Shown: positions 30,641-39,393, counted from the first letter of the stretch. The stretch: DNA of 64,000 nt from Treponema sp. (GCA_017940255.1 JAGAZB010000056.1:1-64000); one strand, 5' to 3'. A program made the numbers and translations. Notes: generated by a model from the sequence alone, not told the origin.

Positions 30641-32269
30641 GCTAAACAGGCAATAATCCATGTAGAAAACACTCAGAATATTATAGAATTTGCTGAATTC
30701 CTGCATAAATCCGGCTGGGAAATTTTATCTGCTAATAAGACTGAAGAACTTTTACAGAAAAATAAAATTCCTGTAACCCATGAAGCTGCCCTTGAAGAAA
30801 ACAATCTTTATGTTCAGGAATCTTCCGGTTTAGTTCGTCGTGTTCTTTTATCACGTATCGATTCAAACCAGATGATTAGTCAGTCTGGTCAGGATAATTC
30901 AATTTTTATTATTTGTGCAAATATTTTTCCTTTCCTTGATGTAAATATCGATAAAAAAGGAAAGCAGCCAGAAACTGAAATAAAACCATTCACACTTTTT
31001 ATTTCAACTCTTCTTAGAAACTCTTTTACAAACTACGAAAATCTGATGATTTTAACTGATCCTGCGGACTACAAAGAGGCTATCATTCAGTTGAAAACTG
31101 ATAATGTTACTAAAGATTTCAGACTTTACCTTGCCGCAAAAGCACTTAATCTGATTTCTGCCTTTGACGGAGGAATTGCAGCCTCTATTCTTCAGAGCGA
31201 AAAATTTAACATCAAGTTTTTGAATTATATTTCATTCCCTTTCAAGAAAGAACTGAACCTTCAACTGGGAACAAATCCTCAACAGAAAGCAAGCCTTTAC
31301 AGAACACCTGTAGATTTTGGCGCTCTCAACGGCTTTTCTAAGCTCACCGGCAAAGATATTTCTTACACCATGGCCGCAGATGCCACATTTGCCTGGGATC
31401 AGATTCATTCGCTTTATTCCCTGCTCAAAAATCAGTACACCGTAAAAAGTGAAAACAAAGACGGTTACCCATTTACGACACAGTTTACTCCACTTACAGG
31501 AACAGTGTTTTCAATCATCATAAAAATGCTGAATATTCTGGGAGCCGGAGTTTCTTCTAACGTTCTGGAATCTTTCCATCGTGCATATTCATACGATACT
31601 CAAAATATTATGGGTGCCACCTTTGGTTGCAGCGCCGTAATAGATGCAAACGCCGCCCATGAAATTTCCACATGCGGTTTTTCTGTAATTATTGCGCCAG
31701 GTTTTACTCCAGAAGCAAAAGAAATTCTTTCTGAAGGAAAACACACAAAGCTCATTACATCGGGTAAGGCAAATAAAATTGGGCTTGATGGAAAACTTAT
31801 AAACGGTGGAATTATTTTACAGGAGCTGGATGATAAACCTTTTACTCACTGGAAGATTACCACAAAGAACCGCCCTTCCCAGGGAATTGCCGATGAAATG
31901 GCATTCGGAATGAGGATGGTAATGAGTGCCCGTTCTTATTCTGCAGTTCTTGTAAAAGAAAATTCAATTGTTGGTATTGCCCAGTCTTGTCTTTCAAATC
32001 TGGAAGCGCTGGAAAGAGTTCTGGCAGACGCAAATCAGAGAAAAAAGAGACTGGAAGACTATGGTCACGTTTTACCAGGTCCAATTGCAGATGTTCTTGT
32101 TTGCGATACTGCAATTCCATTCTGTGACCAGATTAAAAACATTACAGACGCGGGAGTGTCTGCAATCATACAACCGGGCGGAACAGCATCCGATTCCGAT
32201 TTTATTGAATACTGTGATGAAAGAAACCTTGTTATGGTTTTTACAGATATGACACATATAAATTTCTAA
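30638..32269 (+). CDS. PurH-like protein (AICAR transformylase/IMP cyclohydrolase homologue), catalytic residues altered
   Basis: 543 residues with the PurH domain order: an N-terminal MGS-like domain (AIIHVENTQNIIEFAEFLHKSG) and a C-terminal AICAR-transformylase-like domain (LQLGTNPQQKASLY; TFGCSAVIDANAA; IIQPGGTASDSDFIEYCDE). Key motifs of active PurH are missing. The cyclohydrolase motif DGRVKTLHP is absent, the catalytic Lys-His pair in the transformylase (KHVSPAG) reads QFTPLTG, and the terminal RHF motif reads DMTHINF. The ATG at 30638 is chosen because the homology begins there; a longer frame from 30476 overlaps aroA. It is followed 15 bp later by mraY. It may be a pseudoenzyme or have another role. 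Confidence 0.75.
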   Translation: MAKQAIIHVENTQNIIEFAEFLHKSGWEILSANKTEELLQKNKIPVTHEAALEENNLYVQESSGLVRRVLLSRIDSNQMISQSGQDNSIFIICANIFPFLDVNIDKKGKQPETEIKPFTLFISTLLRNSFTNYENLMILTDPADYKEAIIQLKTDNVTKDFRLYLAAKALNLISAFDGGIAASILQSEKFNIKFLNYISFPFKKELNLQLGTNPQQKASLYRTPVDFGALNGFSKLTGKDISYTMAADATFAWDQIHSLYSLLKNQYTVKSENKDGYPFTTQFTPLTGTVFSIIIKMLNILGAGVSSNVLESFHRAYSYDTQNIMGATFGCSAVIDANAAHEISTCGFSVIIAPGFTPEAKEILSEGKHTKLITSGKANKIGLDGKLINGGIILQELDDKPFTHWKITTKNRPSQGIADEMAFGMRMVMSARSYSAVLVKENSIVGIAQSCLSNLEALERVLADANQRKKRLEDYGHVLPGPIADVLVCDTAIPFCDQIKNITDAGVSAIIQPGGTASDSDFIEYCDERNLVMVFTDMTHINF

Positions 32270-32284
32270 TTTTCAGGTTGGATT

Positions 32285-33361
32285 ATGATTTACTACTTGG
32301 GACAATTTTTACAGCAATTTTGGGGACCTGCACGACTCTTTCAGTCATATACAGTTCTGATTACTATCGCTTTGTACCTTGGTTATTTTCTTTCGGTAAC
32401 TCTTATACCAAAGTTTTATAACTGGCTCCCACATGACCGTGGCCGTGAGTTTACAATCAAAGAAAATGCAGAAGCCGCAAAGGGAAAACCAACAGGAGCA
32501 GGTTCTGTTTTTATCACAATTTTTGTACTCGTCTGCTTTATTCTGGTTCCTATGACTTTATACAGGAGCCTGCTTTTGCTGCTCACCTGGCTTACAATGC
32601 TCACAGGCTTCCTTGATGACCGCAGTGTTACAAGCTGGGGCGAATACCTCAAGGGCGCTCTGGATTTAATTATCAGTGTGGCAGCATCCCTTGTGCTCTA
32701 CTATGGTCTAAAAGCAATTTCTGCTGACGGCACAGTTAAATTCTGGCTGCCATTTGTTTCGCACCTGGTTACAGTTAATCCTGTTGTGTATGTAATAATC
32801 TGTACAATCATGCTTTGGGCCTCTATTAACACAACAAACTGTACAGACGGAGTTGATGGTCTTTCTGCATCTCTTGTGCTCATCGCCCTCATAACTCTTG
32901 GAATTATTCTTTACTTTGTACTTGGTCACAAAGATATTTCTGCCTATCTTCTGGTTCCTCATTTAATTTACGGTGCTCAGTGGGGTGTAATGCTTTTTGC
33001 CCTTGCGGGTGTTTTAATGGGCTACCTCTGGCACAACGCCTTCCCTAGTAAATGTCTTATGGGTGATGCCGGCAGCCGTGCCCTTGGCTTCTTTATTGGC
33101 GTTGCCGTAATGATTTCTGGAAACCCATTCCTGATTCTTGGTACTTCATTCATCATCTTTATTAACGGCGGAATGGGACTCATTAAAGTATTCCTGCTCC
33201 GCTTCTTTAAGATTAAGATTTTTGAAAATATACGCTTCCCTCTTCATGACCACATGAGAAAAAATCACGGCTGGTCACCAACACAGGTATTAATTAAATT
33301 TATGATTACCCAGTTGCTCATAACTAGTGCAATTATGGGATTATTATTTAAGGTACGCTAA
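32285..33361 (+). CDS. mraY: Phospho-N-acetylmuramoyl-pentapeptide transferase
   Basis: Integral membrane enzyme (358 aa, about ten helices) that makes lipid I from UDP-MurNAc-pentapeptide and undecaprenyl phosphate. Active-site motifs: GFLDD (about 106-110, the Asp pair), NCTDGVDGLSA (about 185-195), and MGDAGSRALGFF (about 260-271). The His-rich motif is PLHDHMRKNHGW, a variant of the usual PLHHHFE. The KPTGAG motif (about 71-76) in the first cytoplasmic loop is present. It is the second gene of a transcript with the PurH-like gene, and a hairpin follows its stop. Confidence 0.9.
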   Translation: MIYYLGQFLQQFWGPARLFQSYTVLITIALYLGYFLSVTLIPKFYNWLPHDRGREFTIKENAEAAKGKPTGAGSVFITIFVLVCFILVPMTLYRSLLLLLTWLTMLTGFLDDRSVTSWGEYLKGALDLIISVAASLVLYYGLKAISADGTVKFWLPFVSHLVTVNPVVYVIICTIMLWASINTTNCTDGVDGLSASLVLIALITLGIILYFVLGHKDISAYLLVPHLIYGAQWGVMLFALAGVLMGYLWHNAFPSKCLMGDAGSRALGFFIGVAVMISGNPFLILGTSFIIFINGGMGLIKVFLLRFFKIKIFENIRFPLHDHMRKNHGWSPTQVLIKFMITQLLITSAIMGLLFKVR

Positions 33362-33372
33362 AAAATACAGGG

Positions 33373-33411
33373 TGGTTGTGGTCATTGACTTTGTCGAAAT
33401 GGTCGCAACCA
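33373..33411 (+). terminator. Hairpin after mraY, weak terminator
   Basis: TGGTTGTGGTCATT (33373-33386) pairs with AATGGTCGCAACCA (33398-33411), 14 bp including G-T pairs. Only a weak T-rich end follows (ATCTTAT). Confidence 0.5.
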
Positions 33412-33432
33412 TCTTATACAAGGATATATATC

Positions 33433-34665
33433 ATGAGTCTCAAAGAAGAAAAAGAATTTTTAGAAATTAACCGCTCAGAAATTATTGAGCTGGAAAGAAA
33501 ACTTACTGCCTGCCCTGCAATTGCACCGGAAGGCAACGGCGACGGTGAAGCAAAAAAATGTGCTGTTCTGGAAGAATGGCTTAAGGCCCAGGGCTTTACA
33601 AGTTCAAACGGCGTTACAATCGAAAAGTTTGAAGCTCCAGACAAGCGGGTTAGCGCTGGCGTTCGCCCTTCTCTTGTAGTTACAATTCCAGGCACTTCCG
33701 ACACAGAAAGAGTTTGGGTGATGGCCCACATGGACGTAGTTCCCACTGGCGATCTTTCTTTGTGGAATACTGACCCATGGACTCTGGTAGAAAAAGACGG
33801 CAAGCTTTACGGCCGTGGAGTTGAAGATAATCAGCAGGGACTGGTTTCGGCAGCTTTTGCAGCTCTTTACTACATTAAAAAGGGAATTAAACCTTCACAC
33901 ACAGTAAAGCTTCTTTTTGTAGCTGATGAAGAAAACGGAAGTGAATACGGAATTATCCATCTGATTAAAAACTATGACCTTTTCCGCAAGGATGATTTGG
34001 TTTTAATTCCAGATGGAGGAGACCCTAAAGGCGAAACAATTGAAATTGCAGAAAAAAATATTCTCTGGCTTTCGGTTCACGTAATTGGAAAGCAGACTCA
34101 CGGTTCCCGCCCAGACAGCGGAGCAAATGCCTGCCTTGCCGCCGACGACCTGGCAGTTCGCATTCACAAGCTGGAAAAAGTTTTCAACAAAACTGATGAT
34201 TTGTTCGAGCCAAACTACTCTACAATTCAGCCAACAAAACGCTTAAAGAATGTAGACAGCATAAACATTATTCCAGGTGAAGACTGGTTCTGCATGGACT
34301 GCCGCATTCTGCCATGCTACCCTCTTGCAGATGTAACTGCAGAAATAGACAAGCTCTGCCGCGAAATTGAAGCAGAATACGGTGTGCGCGTAGAATACAC
34401 CACACCTCAGAAATCTGAAAGCCCTGCAACCCGCGTTGAAGCACCGGTTGCCCAGAAGCTTGCAGCTGCCTTAAAAACAGTGCACGGCATTGAAGCAAAG
34501 TTCATTGGAATTGGAGGTGGCACTGTTGGCGCCGAACTCCGTCGCGAAGGCATAGACGCCGTAGTCTGGAGCACCCTTGACGACCAGGCCCACCAGCCCA
34601 ATGAATACTGCATCGTAGATAATCTGATTAAAGATGCACAAACTTTGATTGAGTTCTTTAGATAA
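33433..34665 (+). CDS. M20 family metallopeptidase (dipeptidase-type)
   Basis: 410 residues from the ATG at 33433, which has AAGGA 8 nt upstream; a longer frame from 33376 runs through the mraY hairpin and is rejected. Zinc-site residues of the M20 family are present: HMDVV (His), GRGVEDNQ (Asp, preceded by the bridging region), DEENGSEYG (Glu-Glu pair), and HQPNE near the C-terminus. The dimerisation domain lies in between (about 180-300). It probably hydrolyses di- or short peptides in the cytoplasm; no signal peptide. Single gene, ended by a strong terminator. Confidence 0.88.
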   Translation: MSLKEEKEFLEINRSEIIELERKLTACPAIAPEGNGDGEAKKCAVLEEWLKAQGFTSSNGVTIEKFEAPDKRVSAGVRPSLVVTIPGTSDTERVWVMAHMDVVPTGDLSLWNTDPWTLVEKDGKLYGRGVEDNQQGLVSAAFAALYYIKKGIKPSHTVKLLFVADEENGSEYGIIHLIKNYDLFRKDDLVLIPDGGDPKGETIEIAEKNILWLSVHVIGKQTHGSRPDSGANACLAADDLAVRIHKLEKVFNKTDDLFEPNYSTIQPTKRLKNVDSINIIPGEDWFCMDCRILPCYPLADVTAEIDKLCREIEAEYGVRVEYTTPQKSESPATRVEAPVAQKLAAALKTVHGIEAKFIGIGGGTVGAELRREGIDAVVWSTLDDQAHQPNEYCIVDNLIKDAQTLIEFFR

Positions 34666-34678
34666 TCTGTAAAAAAAA

Positions 34679-34707
34679 TGCCCGGTCACGCCGGGCAATC
34701 TTTTTTT
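34679..34707. terminator. Bidirectional rho-independent terminator
   Basis: TGCCCGG (34679-34685) and CCGGGCA (34691-34697), preceded by eight A and followed by seven T. It serves the M20 peptidase gene and the convergent DUF6273 lipoprotein gene. Confidence 0.9.
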
Positions 34708-34710
34708 AAT

Positions 34711-36258
34711 CTACTCAGTAACACACAGGGCTGGAACTATACCTACAAAGTAGTCTCCTACACCGTAACTATGCCCAGTGTTACCATTCCAGTAAACATC
34801 ATGTACGTACGAGGAAGTACTTGCAGGTGTCCTTGTCCACCAACAGCCGAATGTTGAATTCCCATAGTAGCTTCCTATCTTTTCACTACACCCATTAGCA
34901 AGAGCATAATCAGTAGGAATCCTTTGTCTTGAATGAGTTTGTCCGGTGTATGATTCATCATCAGAAGCAGTAAAACCATAGTCACGTGTTTTAAGTTCTT
35001 CTGTGCTTAAAAGAAAAATCTTATCGTTAGTATCATCAACAATTGTTTCTGCTATTTTCTTCTGTTGATTTGCTGTAAATGCAATTTGCAAGAAGCCCTT
35101 TTCAGACCAATCTATGTCATATTCCGTTGCAGTTCCGCCATCCGTAACAAACTGATTCTTTTCTCCATTTAAATATGCTCGTACATTTGAATAATTATAG
35201 TTATTTGCGTATATGCTTTTTCCATCTAATTGTCGTTGTTCATAATTTCCATAATACAAAATATTTGCTGTAAGTATGCTTTCTGCTAGAAGAAGTTTTT
35301 TTCCACTATAGTTATCAGTTAAGACACGCCATATAATTGGTTCAACCTTAAAATAATATTCTGTTCCGCTATTAACATTACTTCCATCAGTGAATACAGG
35401 ATTGTCTGTTGTCTTAGCCGTCACCTTTGCATACCAGTAATTGTCGCTTCCAAGATAGTAGCTTTGCCCGCCCTGTATAATTATCGTGCTCTCATCTATT
35501 ATTACATTACTTGCCTTTATGGTCTGCGGAAAAGTACCAAAACTTATGTATGAAGCATTATTTATAATTGTTTCCCCGTCTTCATTTGTTATGTGAACAC
35601 TTGAAAATGCTATAGAACTAAGCTCAGTATATTTTCCAAGGGATTCAAGGGAATTGTCATTTTCATTCGGAACAGGTATTAACTGACCAGAGTCTTGAAC
35701 TTTTGTATATTCGGCCCACTTATTATAATTTGGATTATAGAATTTAAGAACAGTTCTGTTGGCATTAATCTGACATTTTATATCAGGGTGTAATAGTTCA
35801 GAAATAAATTCATCACGGCTAAATGAAATTACAGCTGTAATTATATTTCTCTCAGGATTATATGTTGCAGTAGCACCCTCATTTTGAAACAAATCTACAT
35901 ATTCGTAGAGCTGTTCAGAAGTAAACGAAGAATTTGAATAATCAGCAACCTTTGTTATGCAAGAATTATAATCAGCATATATAATTAACGTATCTGTTTC
36001 TGGAATCCCATCCTCTATGAATGTACGCGTCCAAGTTCCAACTAATAAATCTATATTTTCTTCAATTATAAAAGTCCATTCATTTTCTGAAGGTGTAGAA
36101 TTTGGGACAGATACCTCTGAATTCTCTTGCTCTTGTTCCTGCTTTTGCTCTTCCCCCTCTGATTTCTCCTCTAAAGAGACTGAAGAAGTGGGATTAGAGC
36201 ATGCAAAAAGAAATAACGCTGGAATAACTAATAAATTAACAAAATGCTTATACTTCAT
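34711..36258 (-). CDS. Lipoprotein with C-terminal DUF6273 domain
   Basis: 515 residues. Lipobox FLFAC (C20), then an acidic/Gln-rich linker (about 30-55), a domain about 60-200 resembling a lipocalin-like or DUF5004-type strand pattern (LLVGTWTRTF, TLIIYADY), and a C-terminal domain (about 235-515) with the DUF6273 features: YISFGTFPQT, VEPIIWRVL, LLLAESIL, NVRAYLNGE, NDKIFLLSTEEL and WWTRTPAS, ending in GIVPALCV. Such domains occur in many surface proteins of gut bacteria and Treponema; no function is known. The ribosome site is AGAGGT. Probably surface exposed or periplasmic. Confidence 0.75.
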   Translation of the reverse strand: MKYKHFVNLLVIPALFLFACSNPTSSVSLEEKSEGEEQKQEQEQENSEVSVPNSTPSENEWTFIIEENIDLLVGTWTRTFIEDGIPETDTLIIYADYNSCITKVADYSNSSFTSEQLYEYVDLFQNEGATATYNPERNIITAVISFSRDEFISELLHPDIKCQINANRTVLKFYNPNYNKWAEYTKVQDSGQLIPVPNENDNSLESLGKYTELSSIAFSSVHITNEDGETIINNASYISFGTFPQTIKASNVIIDESTIIIQGGQSYYLGSDNYWYAKVTAKTTDNPVFTDGSNVNSGTEYYFKVEPIIWRVLTDNYSGKKLLLAESILTANILYYGNYEQRQLDGKSIYANNYNYSNVRAYLNGEKNQFVTDGGTATEYDIDWSEKGFLQIAFTANQQKKIAETIVDDTNDKIFLLSTEELKTRDYGFTASDDESYTGQTHSRQRIPTDYALANGCSEKIGSYYGNSTFGCWWTRTPASTSSYVHDVYWNGNTGHSYGVGDYFVGIVPALCVTE

Positions 36259-36564
36259 ATCAACTACCTCTGAATAAGTTGAGTTGATTTTTTTAGAAGA
36301 AGCTCGGGTGACTGATTACCTCAACAAAGAATGATATTAATAATTCTAGCATTCACTTTGTAAATACGTCAACAATATTCATAATATATAATTGTAAATT
36401 ATCACACCTTGCACAATTTTCCGCGATTTGTTAAATTCACAATGCTTGAGATTGAATCTTGGTTGTAAACTTTTTAACATCAGCCAAGCCTCATGCGTTT
36501 TTCATATCTGAAGGCGTAGTTTAACAATCTTTGCAAAATCTAAATGGCAAAGGAGTTAAATAAA
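36259..36564. other. Divergent intergenic region, no gene seen
   Basis: About 300 bp of AT-rich DNA between the DUF6273 lipoprotein and DUF2798 genes. It must hold both promoters. I see TATAAT-like words around 36388 and an imperfect inverted repeat TTGGTTG/CAGCCAA at about 36458-36488, but nothing decisive. Confidence 0.4.
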
Positions 36565-37032
36565 ATGCCAAAGTCTTTATTTCAAGAAATCATTTTTACA
36601 ATCATTATGGTCTTTTTCATGGTGTATGCCCTTATCTGCTACAACATGACACTTGCTATTGGTGAATTTTCTAATGCAATAATGCTTGGAGCCTTTAAAG
36701 AGTTTATAATTATGGGTCCAATCGCTTTTATTTTAGACATGATTGTTGCAGGACCGCTGGCAAAGCATTTTACTTTTAAGATTTTTAAGGCTGAAGAAAC
36801 AAATCCAATCTTTATTATTCTTTCAATTTCTATTTTTTCAGTGATGTTTATGTGTCCGCTGATGAGCCTTGCGGCAACAATTCTTTTTAAGGGTGGACTT
36901 TTGCAGAAGGAAGTTATTTCAATCTGGATTAAAACAACGATTATGAATTTCCCAATGGCTTTCTTCTGGCAGCTCTGTTTTGCAGGGCCGCTAGTAAGAA
37001 AGCTATTTGGACTGATTTTTAGAAGTAAATAA
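36565..37032 (+). CDS. DUF2798 family small membrane protein
   Basis: 155 residues with four hydrophobic helices in two similar halves (starting about residues 8, 44, 78 and 123). Each half carries a GP motif before or within a helix (IMGPIAFILD ... VAGPLAKHF; FAGPLVRKLF), as in DUF2798 proteins. The function of the family is unknown. I choose the ATG at 36565 because AAGGAG at 36550-36555 is well placed; an in-frame ATG at 36544 would put that ribosome site inside the gene. Its stop is 1 bp from the stop of the convergent glmS. Confidence 0.7.
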   Translation: MPKSLFQEIIFTIIMVFFMVYALICYNMTLAIGEFSNAIMLGAFKEFIIMGPIAFILDMIVAGPLAKHFTFKIFKAEETNPIFIILSISIFSVMFMCPLMSLAATILFKGGLLQKEVISIWIKTTIMNFPMAFFWQLCFAGPLVRKLFGLIFRSK

Positions 37033-37033
37033 A

Positions 37034-38950
37034 TTACTCTACAGTAACACTCTTTGCAAGGTTCTTTGGTTTGTCCGGGTCAAAGCCACGCTGAATTGCA
37101 CAGTAGTAGGCAAAGAGCTGGGCTGGAATTACTGTAAGAAGACTTGCAAGAGTTGAAGAACACTCTGGAATCTTAAAGATTTCGTCTGCCTTACCTTCAA
37201 AAGAACCGCTTGCATCCTGAGTAATTACAAGCACTGTAGCTCCTCGGCTGCGAACTTCTACCATATTTGAACCGATTTTGTCGTAAAGAGCAGGTTCACT
37301 GGCAATTGCCACAACCAGAGTCTGAGGGTCAATCAAGGCGATTGGACCGTGCTTAAGCTCACCGGCAGCAAATGCTTCAGAATGCATGTAAGAAACTTCC
37401 TTTAGTTTGAGGGCAGATTCCAGAGAAGTTGCGCTGTCGAACTGACGGCCAATATAGAAAATCTTATCTTTATTAAACTGCTTGCTTGCAAACTTCTGAA
37501 TTACATCCTGATTATCCAGAATCTGCTGAACCTTTGCAGGAATACCTTCTAATTCACAAAGGAGCATTGTTGCTTCTTCCTGACTCAAAGTTCCACGGAG
37601 CTTTCCGGCTTTAATAGCAAGCAGGAAGAGACAGAGCACCTGAGTTGTATAAGCCTTTGTTGAAGCAACGGCAATTTCAGGTCCTGCGAGTGTGTAAATT
37701 ACATCATCAGCTTCGCGGCTAACAGTTGAACCTACACAGTTTGTAATTGCCACAACCTTAAGGCCTTCATTTTTTGCAAGACGAAGAGCACTCAAAGTAT
37801 CTGCTGTTTCTCCAGACTGAGAAATTACAATAAAAATATCGTCTTTATCCAAAATAGGATTTCTGTAACGGAATTCTGATGCAACATCAACATCAACCTT
37901 CATGCGGGCAATTTTTTCAAAGGCATATTTTGCAACAACACCGGCATGATAAGCAGTTCCACAGGCTGTAATTACAACACGTTTTGCTTTGCGCCATGCG
38001 TCGTCCATCTTGTTTTCTTCAAAATAAACATCAGTTGGGTTACCTTCGCCATCCTTTACGATACGAGGGCGCATTGTGTCTGTAAGTCCCTTTGGCTGCT
38101 CGTGGATTTCCTTAATCATAAAGTGAGGATATCCGCCCTTTTCTGCAGCATCCATGTCCCATTCAACATGACTTGGCTGTTTGATAATCTTTTCGCCATC
38201 AAAATTAAAGAGATCAACATGATCGCTGTAAAGAACGACGAGTTCCTTTTCACCCAGATAATAAACATCACGGGTGTGCTCCAAAATTGCAGGAACATCT
38301 GAAGCAATAAAGTTTTCGCCCTTGCCAACACCAACAATAAGAGGACTTTCCTTACGGCAGGCAATAATGCGGTCTGGATAATCTTTGCAGAGAACACCAA
38401 GGGCATAAGAGCCTTCAAGAATCTGCAAAGTGCGGCGGACAGCCTTAAAAATATCCTTTTCTTCTTTGTAGTATTTATCAATCAGATGAACAACAACTTC
38501 TGTATCTGTCTGTGACTGGAAAACTACCCCCTGAGCCTGAAGTTTTGACTTCAACTCCGCATAGTTTTCAATAATTCCGTTATGAACAATGGAGATTGTA
38601 CCATCCATATTTGTGTGAGGATGGCTGTTTGTATCACTTGGTTCCCCGTGAGTTGCCCAGCGAGTGTGACCAATTCCCATGTTTCCCTTTACAAAGTCAC
38701 CAGTCTTTTCATACAAAGCCATTTCTGCCTCTGCATAAGCCTTGTGATCCTTTGTTTCTGGAACAATCTGTCCTGTGATTTTTTCGGCCAGGTTAATCAG
38801 CTTACCCTTAGCCTTCTGAACAACAATTTCGTCACCAGAATAAATTGCAACACCAGCCGAATCATATCCGCGATATTCCAACTTCTTCAACGCCTTAATC
38901 AACACCGGCGTAGCATTTTTATTTCCGATATATCCTACTATTCCACACAT
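37034..38950 (-). CDS. glmS: Glutamine-fructose-6-phosphate aminotransferase (isomerizing)
   Basis: First step of amino-sugar synthesis: makes glucosamine 6-phosphate from fructose 6-phosphate and glutamine for peptidoglycan. The N-terminal Ntn amidotransferase starts with the catalytic Cys (MCGIVGYIG) and shows GHTRWATHG and the SDTNSHPH segment. Two SIS isomerase domains follow (about 310-440 and 485-620) with CGTAYHAG, SQSGETADT and the C-terminal LAKSVTVE. Length (638 aa) is slightly above average. No Shine-Dalgarno stands next to the ATG; two strong ones lie further upstream among hairpins (see the leader entry). Confidence 0.96.
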   Translation of the reverse strand: MCGIVGYIGNKNATPVLIKALKKLEYRGYDSAGVAIYSGDEIVVQKAKGKLINLAEKITGQIVPETKDHKAYAEAEMALYEKTGDFVKGNMGIGHTRWATHGEPSDTNSHPHTNMDGTISIVHNGIIENYAELKSKLQAQGVVFQSQTDTEVVVHLIDKYYKEEKDIFKAVRRTLQILEGSYALGVLCKDYPDRIIACRKESPLIVGVGKGENFIASDVPAILEHTRDVYYLGEKELVVLYSDHVDLFNFDGEKIIKQPSHVEWDMDAAEKGGYPHFMIKEIHEQPKGLTDTMRPRIVKDGEGNPTDVYFEENKMDDAWRKAKRVVITACGTAYHAGVVAKYAFEKIARMKVDVDVASEFRYRNPILDKDDIFIVISQSGETADTLSALRLAKNEGLKVVAITNCVGSTVSREADDVIYTLAGPEIAVASTKAYTTQVLCLFLLAIKAGKLRGTLSQEEATMLLCELEGIPAKVQQILDNQDVIQKFASKQFNKDKIFYIGRQFDSATSLESALKLKEVSYMHSEAFAAGELKHGPIALIDPQTLVVAIASEPALYDKIGSNMVEVRSRGATVLVITQDASGSFEGKADEIFKIPECSSTLASLLTVIPAQLFAYYCAIQRGFDPDKPKNLAKSVTVE

Positions 38951-38962
38951 AATCTTATCGAA

Positions 38963-39122
38963 GAAACCGTTAAGAAAAACTTTTCATCAGAAAAGTTTTT
39001 TAGGTTTCTACCACCTCCTCTTATAGTGGTTTATAAAAAAACACGAGCAGTGGCGCAGTGTTTTTTTATAAACAAACCTCCTCTTATCAAAAAAAATTGC
39101 GAGCAATACACAGCAATTTTTT
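38963..39122 (-). promoter_or_regulatory. glmS leader with three hairpins and two strong Shine-Dalgarno words
   Basis: H1: AAAAACTTTTC (38975-38985)/GAAAAGTTTTT (38990-39000), inside an outer GAAACC/GGTTTC stem. H2: perfect 16-bp stem (39029-39044 / 39058-39073) with loop GAGCAGTGGCGCA. H3: AAAAAATTGC (39091-39100)/GCAATTTTTT (39113-39122) with loop GAGCAATACACA. On the glmS strand each of H3 and H2 is followed by TAAGAGGAGGT (complement at 39010-39020 and 39076-39086), a perfect ribosome-binding word. H1 lies between the last such word and the glmS ATG, so folding could bring the two together. Confidence 0.65.
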
Positions 39123-39178
39123 AGCTTTCATCCTTCATAAATAATATTAAATATATCATATCCACTTTTTTTTTTCTA

Positions 39179-39222
39179 CTTTTTGGTAAAAATGATATTT
39201 TACGGCAATTATATATATAGAG
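39179..39222 (+). promoter_or_regulatory. Recurrent 44-bp promoter-like motif, copy 2
   Basis: TTTTTGGTAAAAATGA, variable part, CGGCAATTATATATATAGAGA. It contains GTAAAA/TTTTAC as an inverted pair. About 35-45 bp upstream of the small gene at 39269. Confidence 0.55.
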
Positions 39223-39268
39223 AGTTTTCAAAACAATTTTATTGATTTATAATGGAGGTATGGAAGAA

Positions 39269-39382
39269 ATGACTAGCAAAGAATTCGACCTAATGATTGA
39301 TTTGATGCTTGAATTGCTGAAAGACGGCAAAACAGAAAAAGTCATTGAACTTTTAGAAAAGGCAAAAGAAAGCAATCAGTAG
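39269..39382 (+). CDS. Small acidic protein, 37 codons, unknown function
   Basis: Encodes MTSKEFDLMIDLMLELLKDG followed by KTEKVIELLEKAKESNQ, predicted to form two amphipathic helices. GGAGG (39254-39258) stands 10 nt before the ATG at 39269; an in-frame ATG at 39260 is too close to it. A promoter-like motif lies upstream and a terminator hairpin directly downstream, so this is a complete small transcription unit and not a chance frame. No membrane segment. I do not recognise a family. Confidence 0.6.
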   Translation: MTSKEFDLMIDLMLELLKDGKTEKVIELLEKAKESNQ

Positions 39383-39393
39383 ATTTGTGATGG

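Noticed and set aside
39029..39073. H2 hairpin as a simple terminator of a gene on the + strand
   Set aside because: Both flanking genes diverge from this region, so no coding transcript needs ending there; a leader or repeat role fits better.
38582..39124. 180-codon rightward frame opposite glmS and across the leader hairpins
   Set aside because: It is the antisense shadow of glmS and of AT-rich palindromes; no ribosome site or recognisable protein features.
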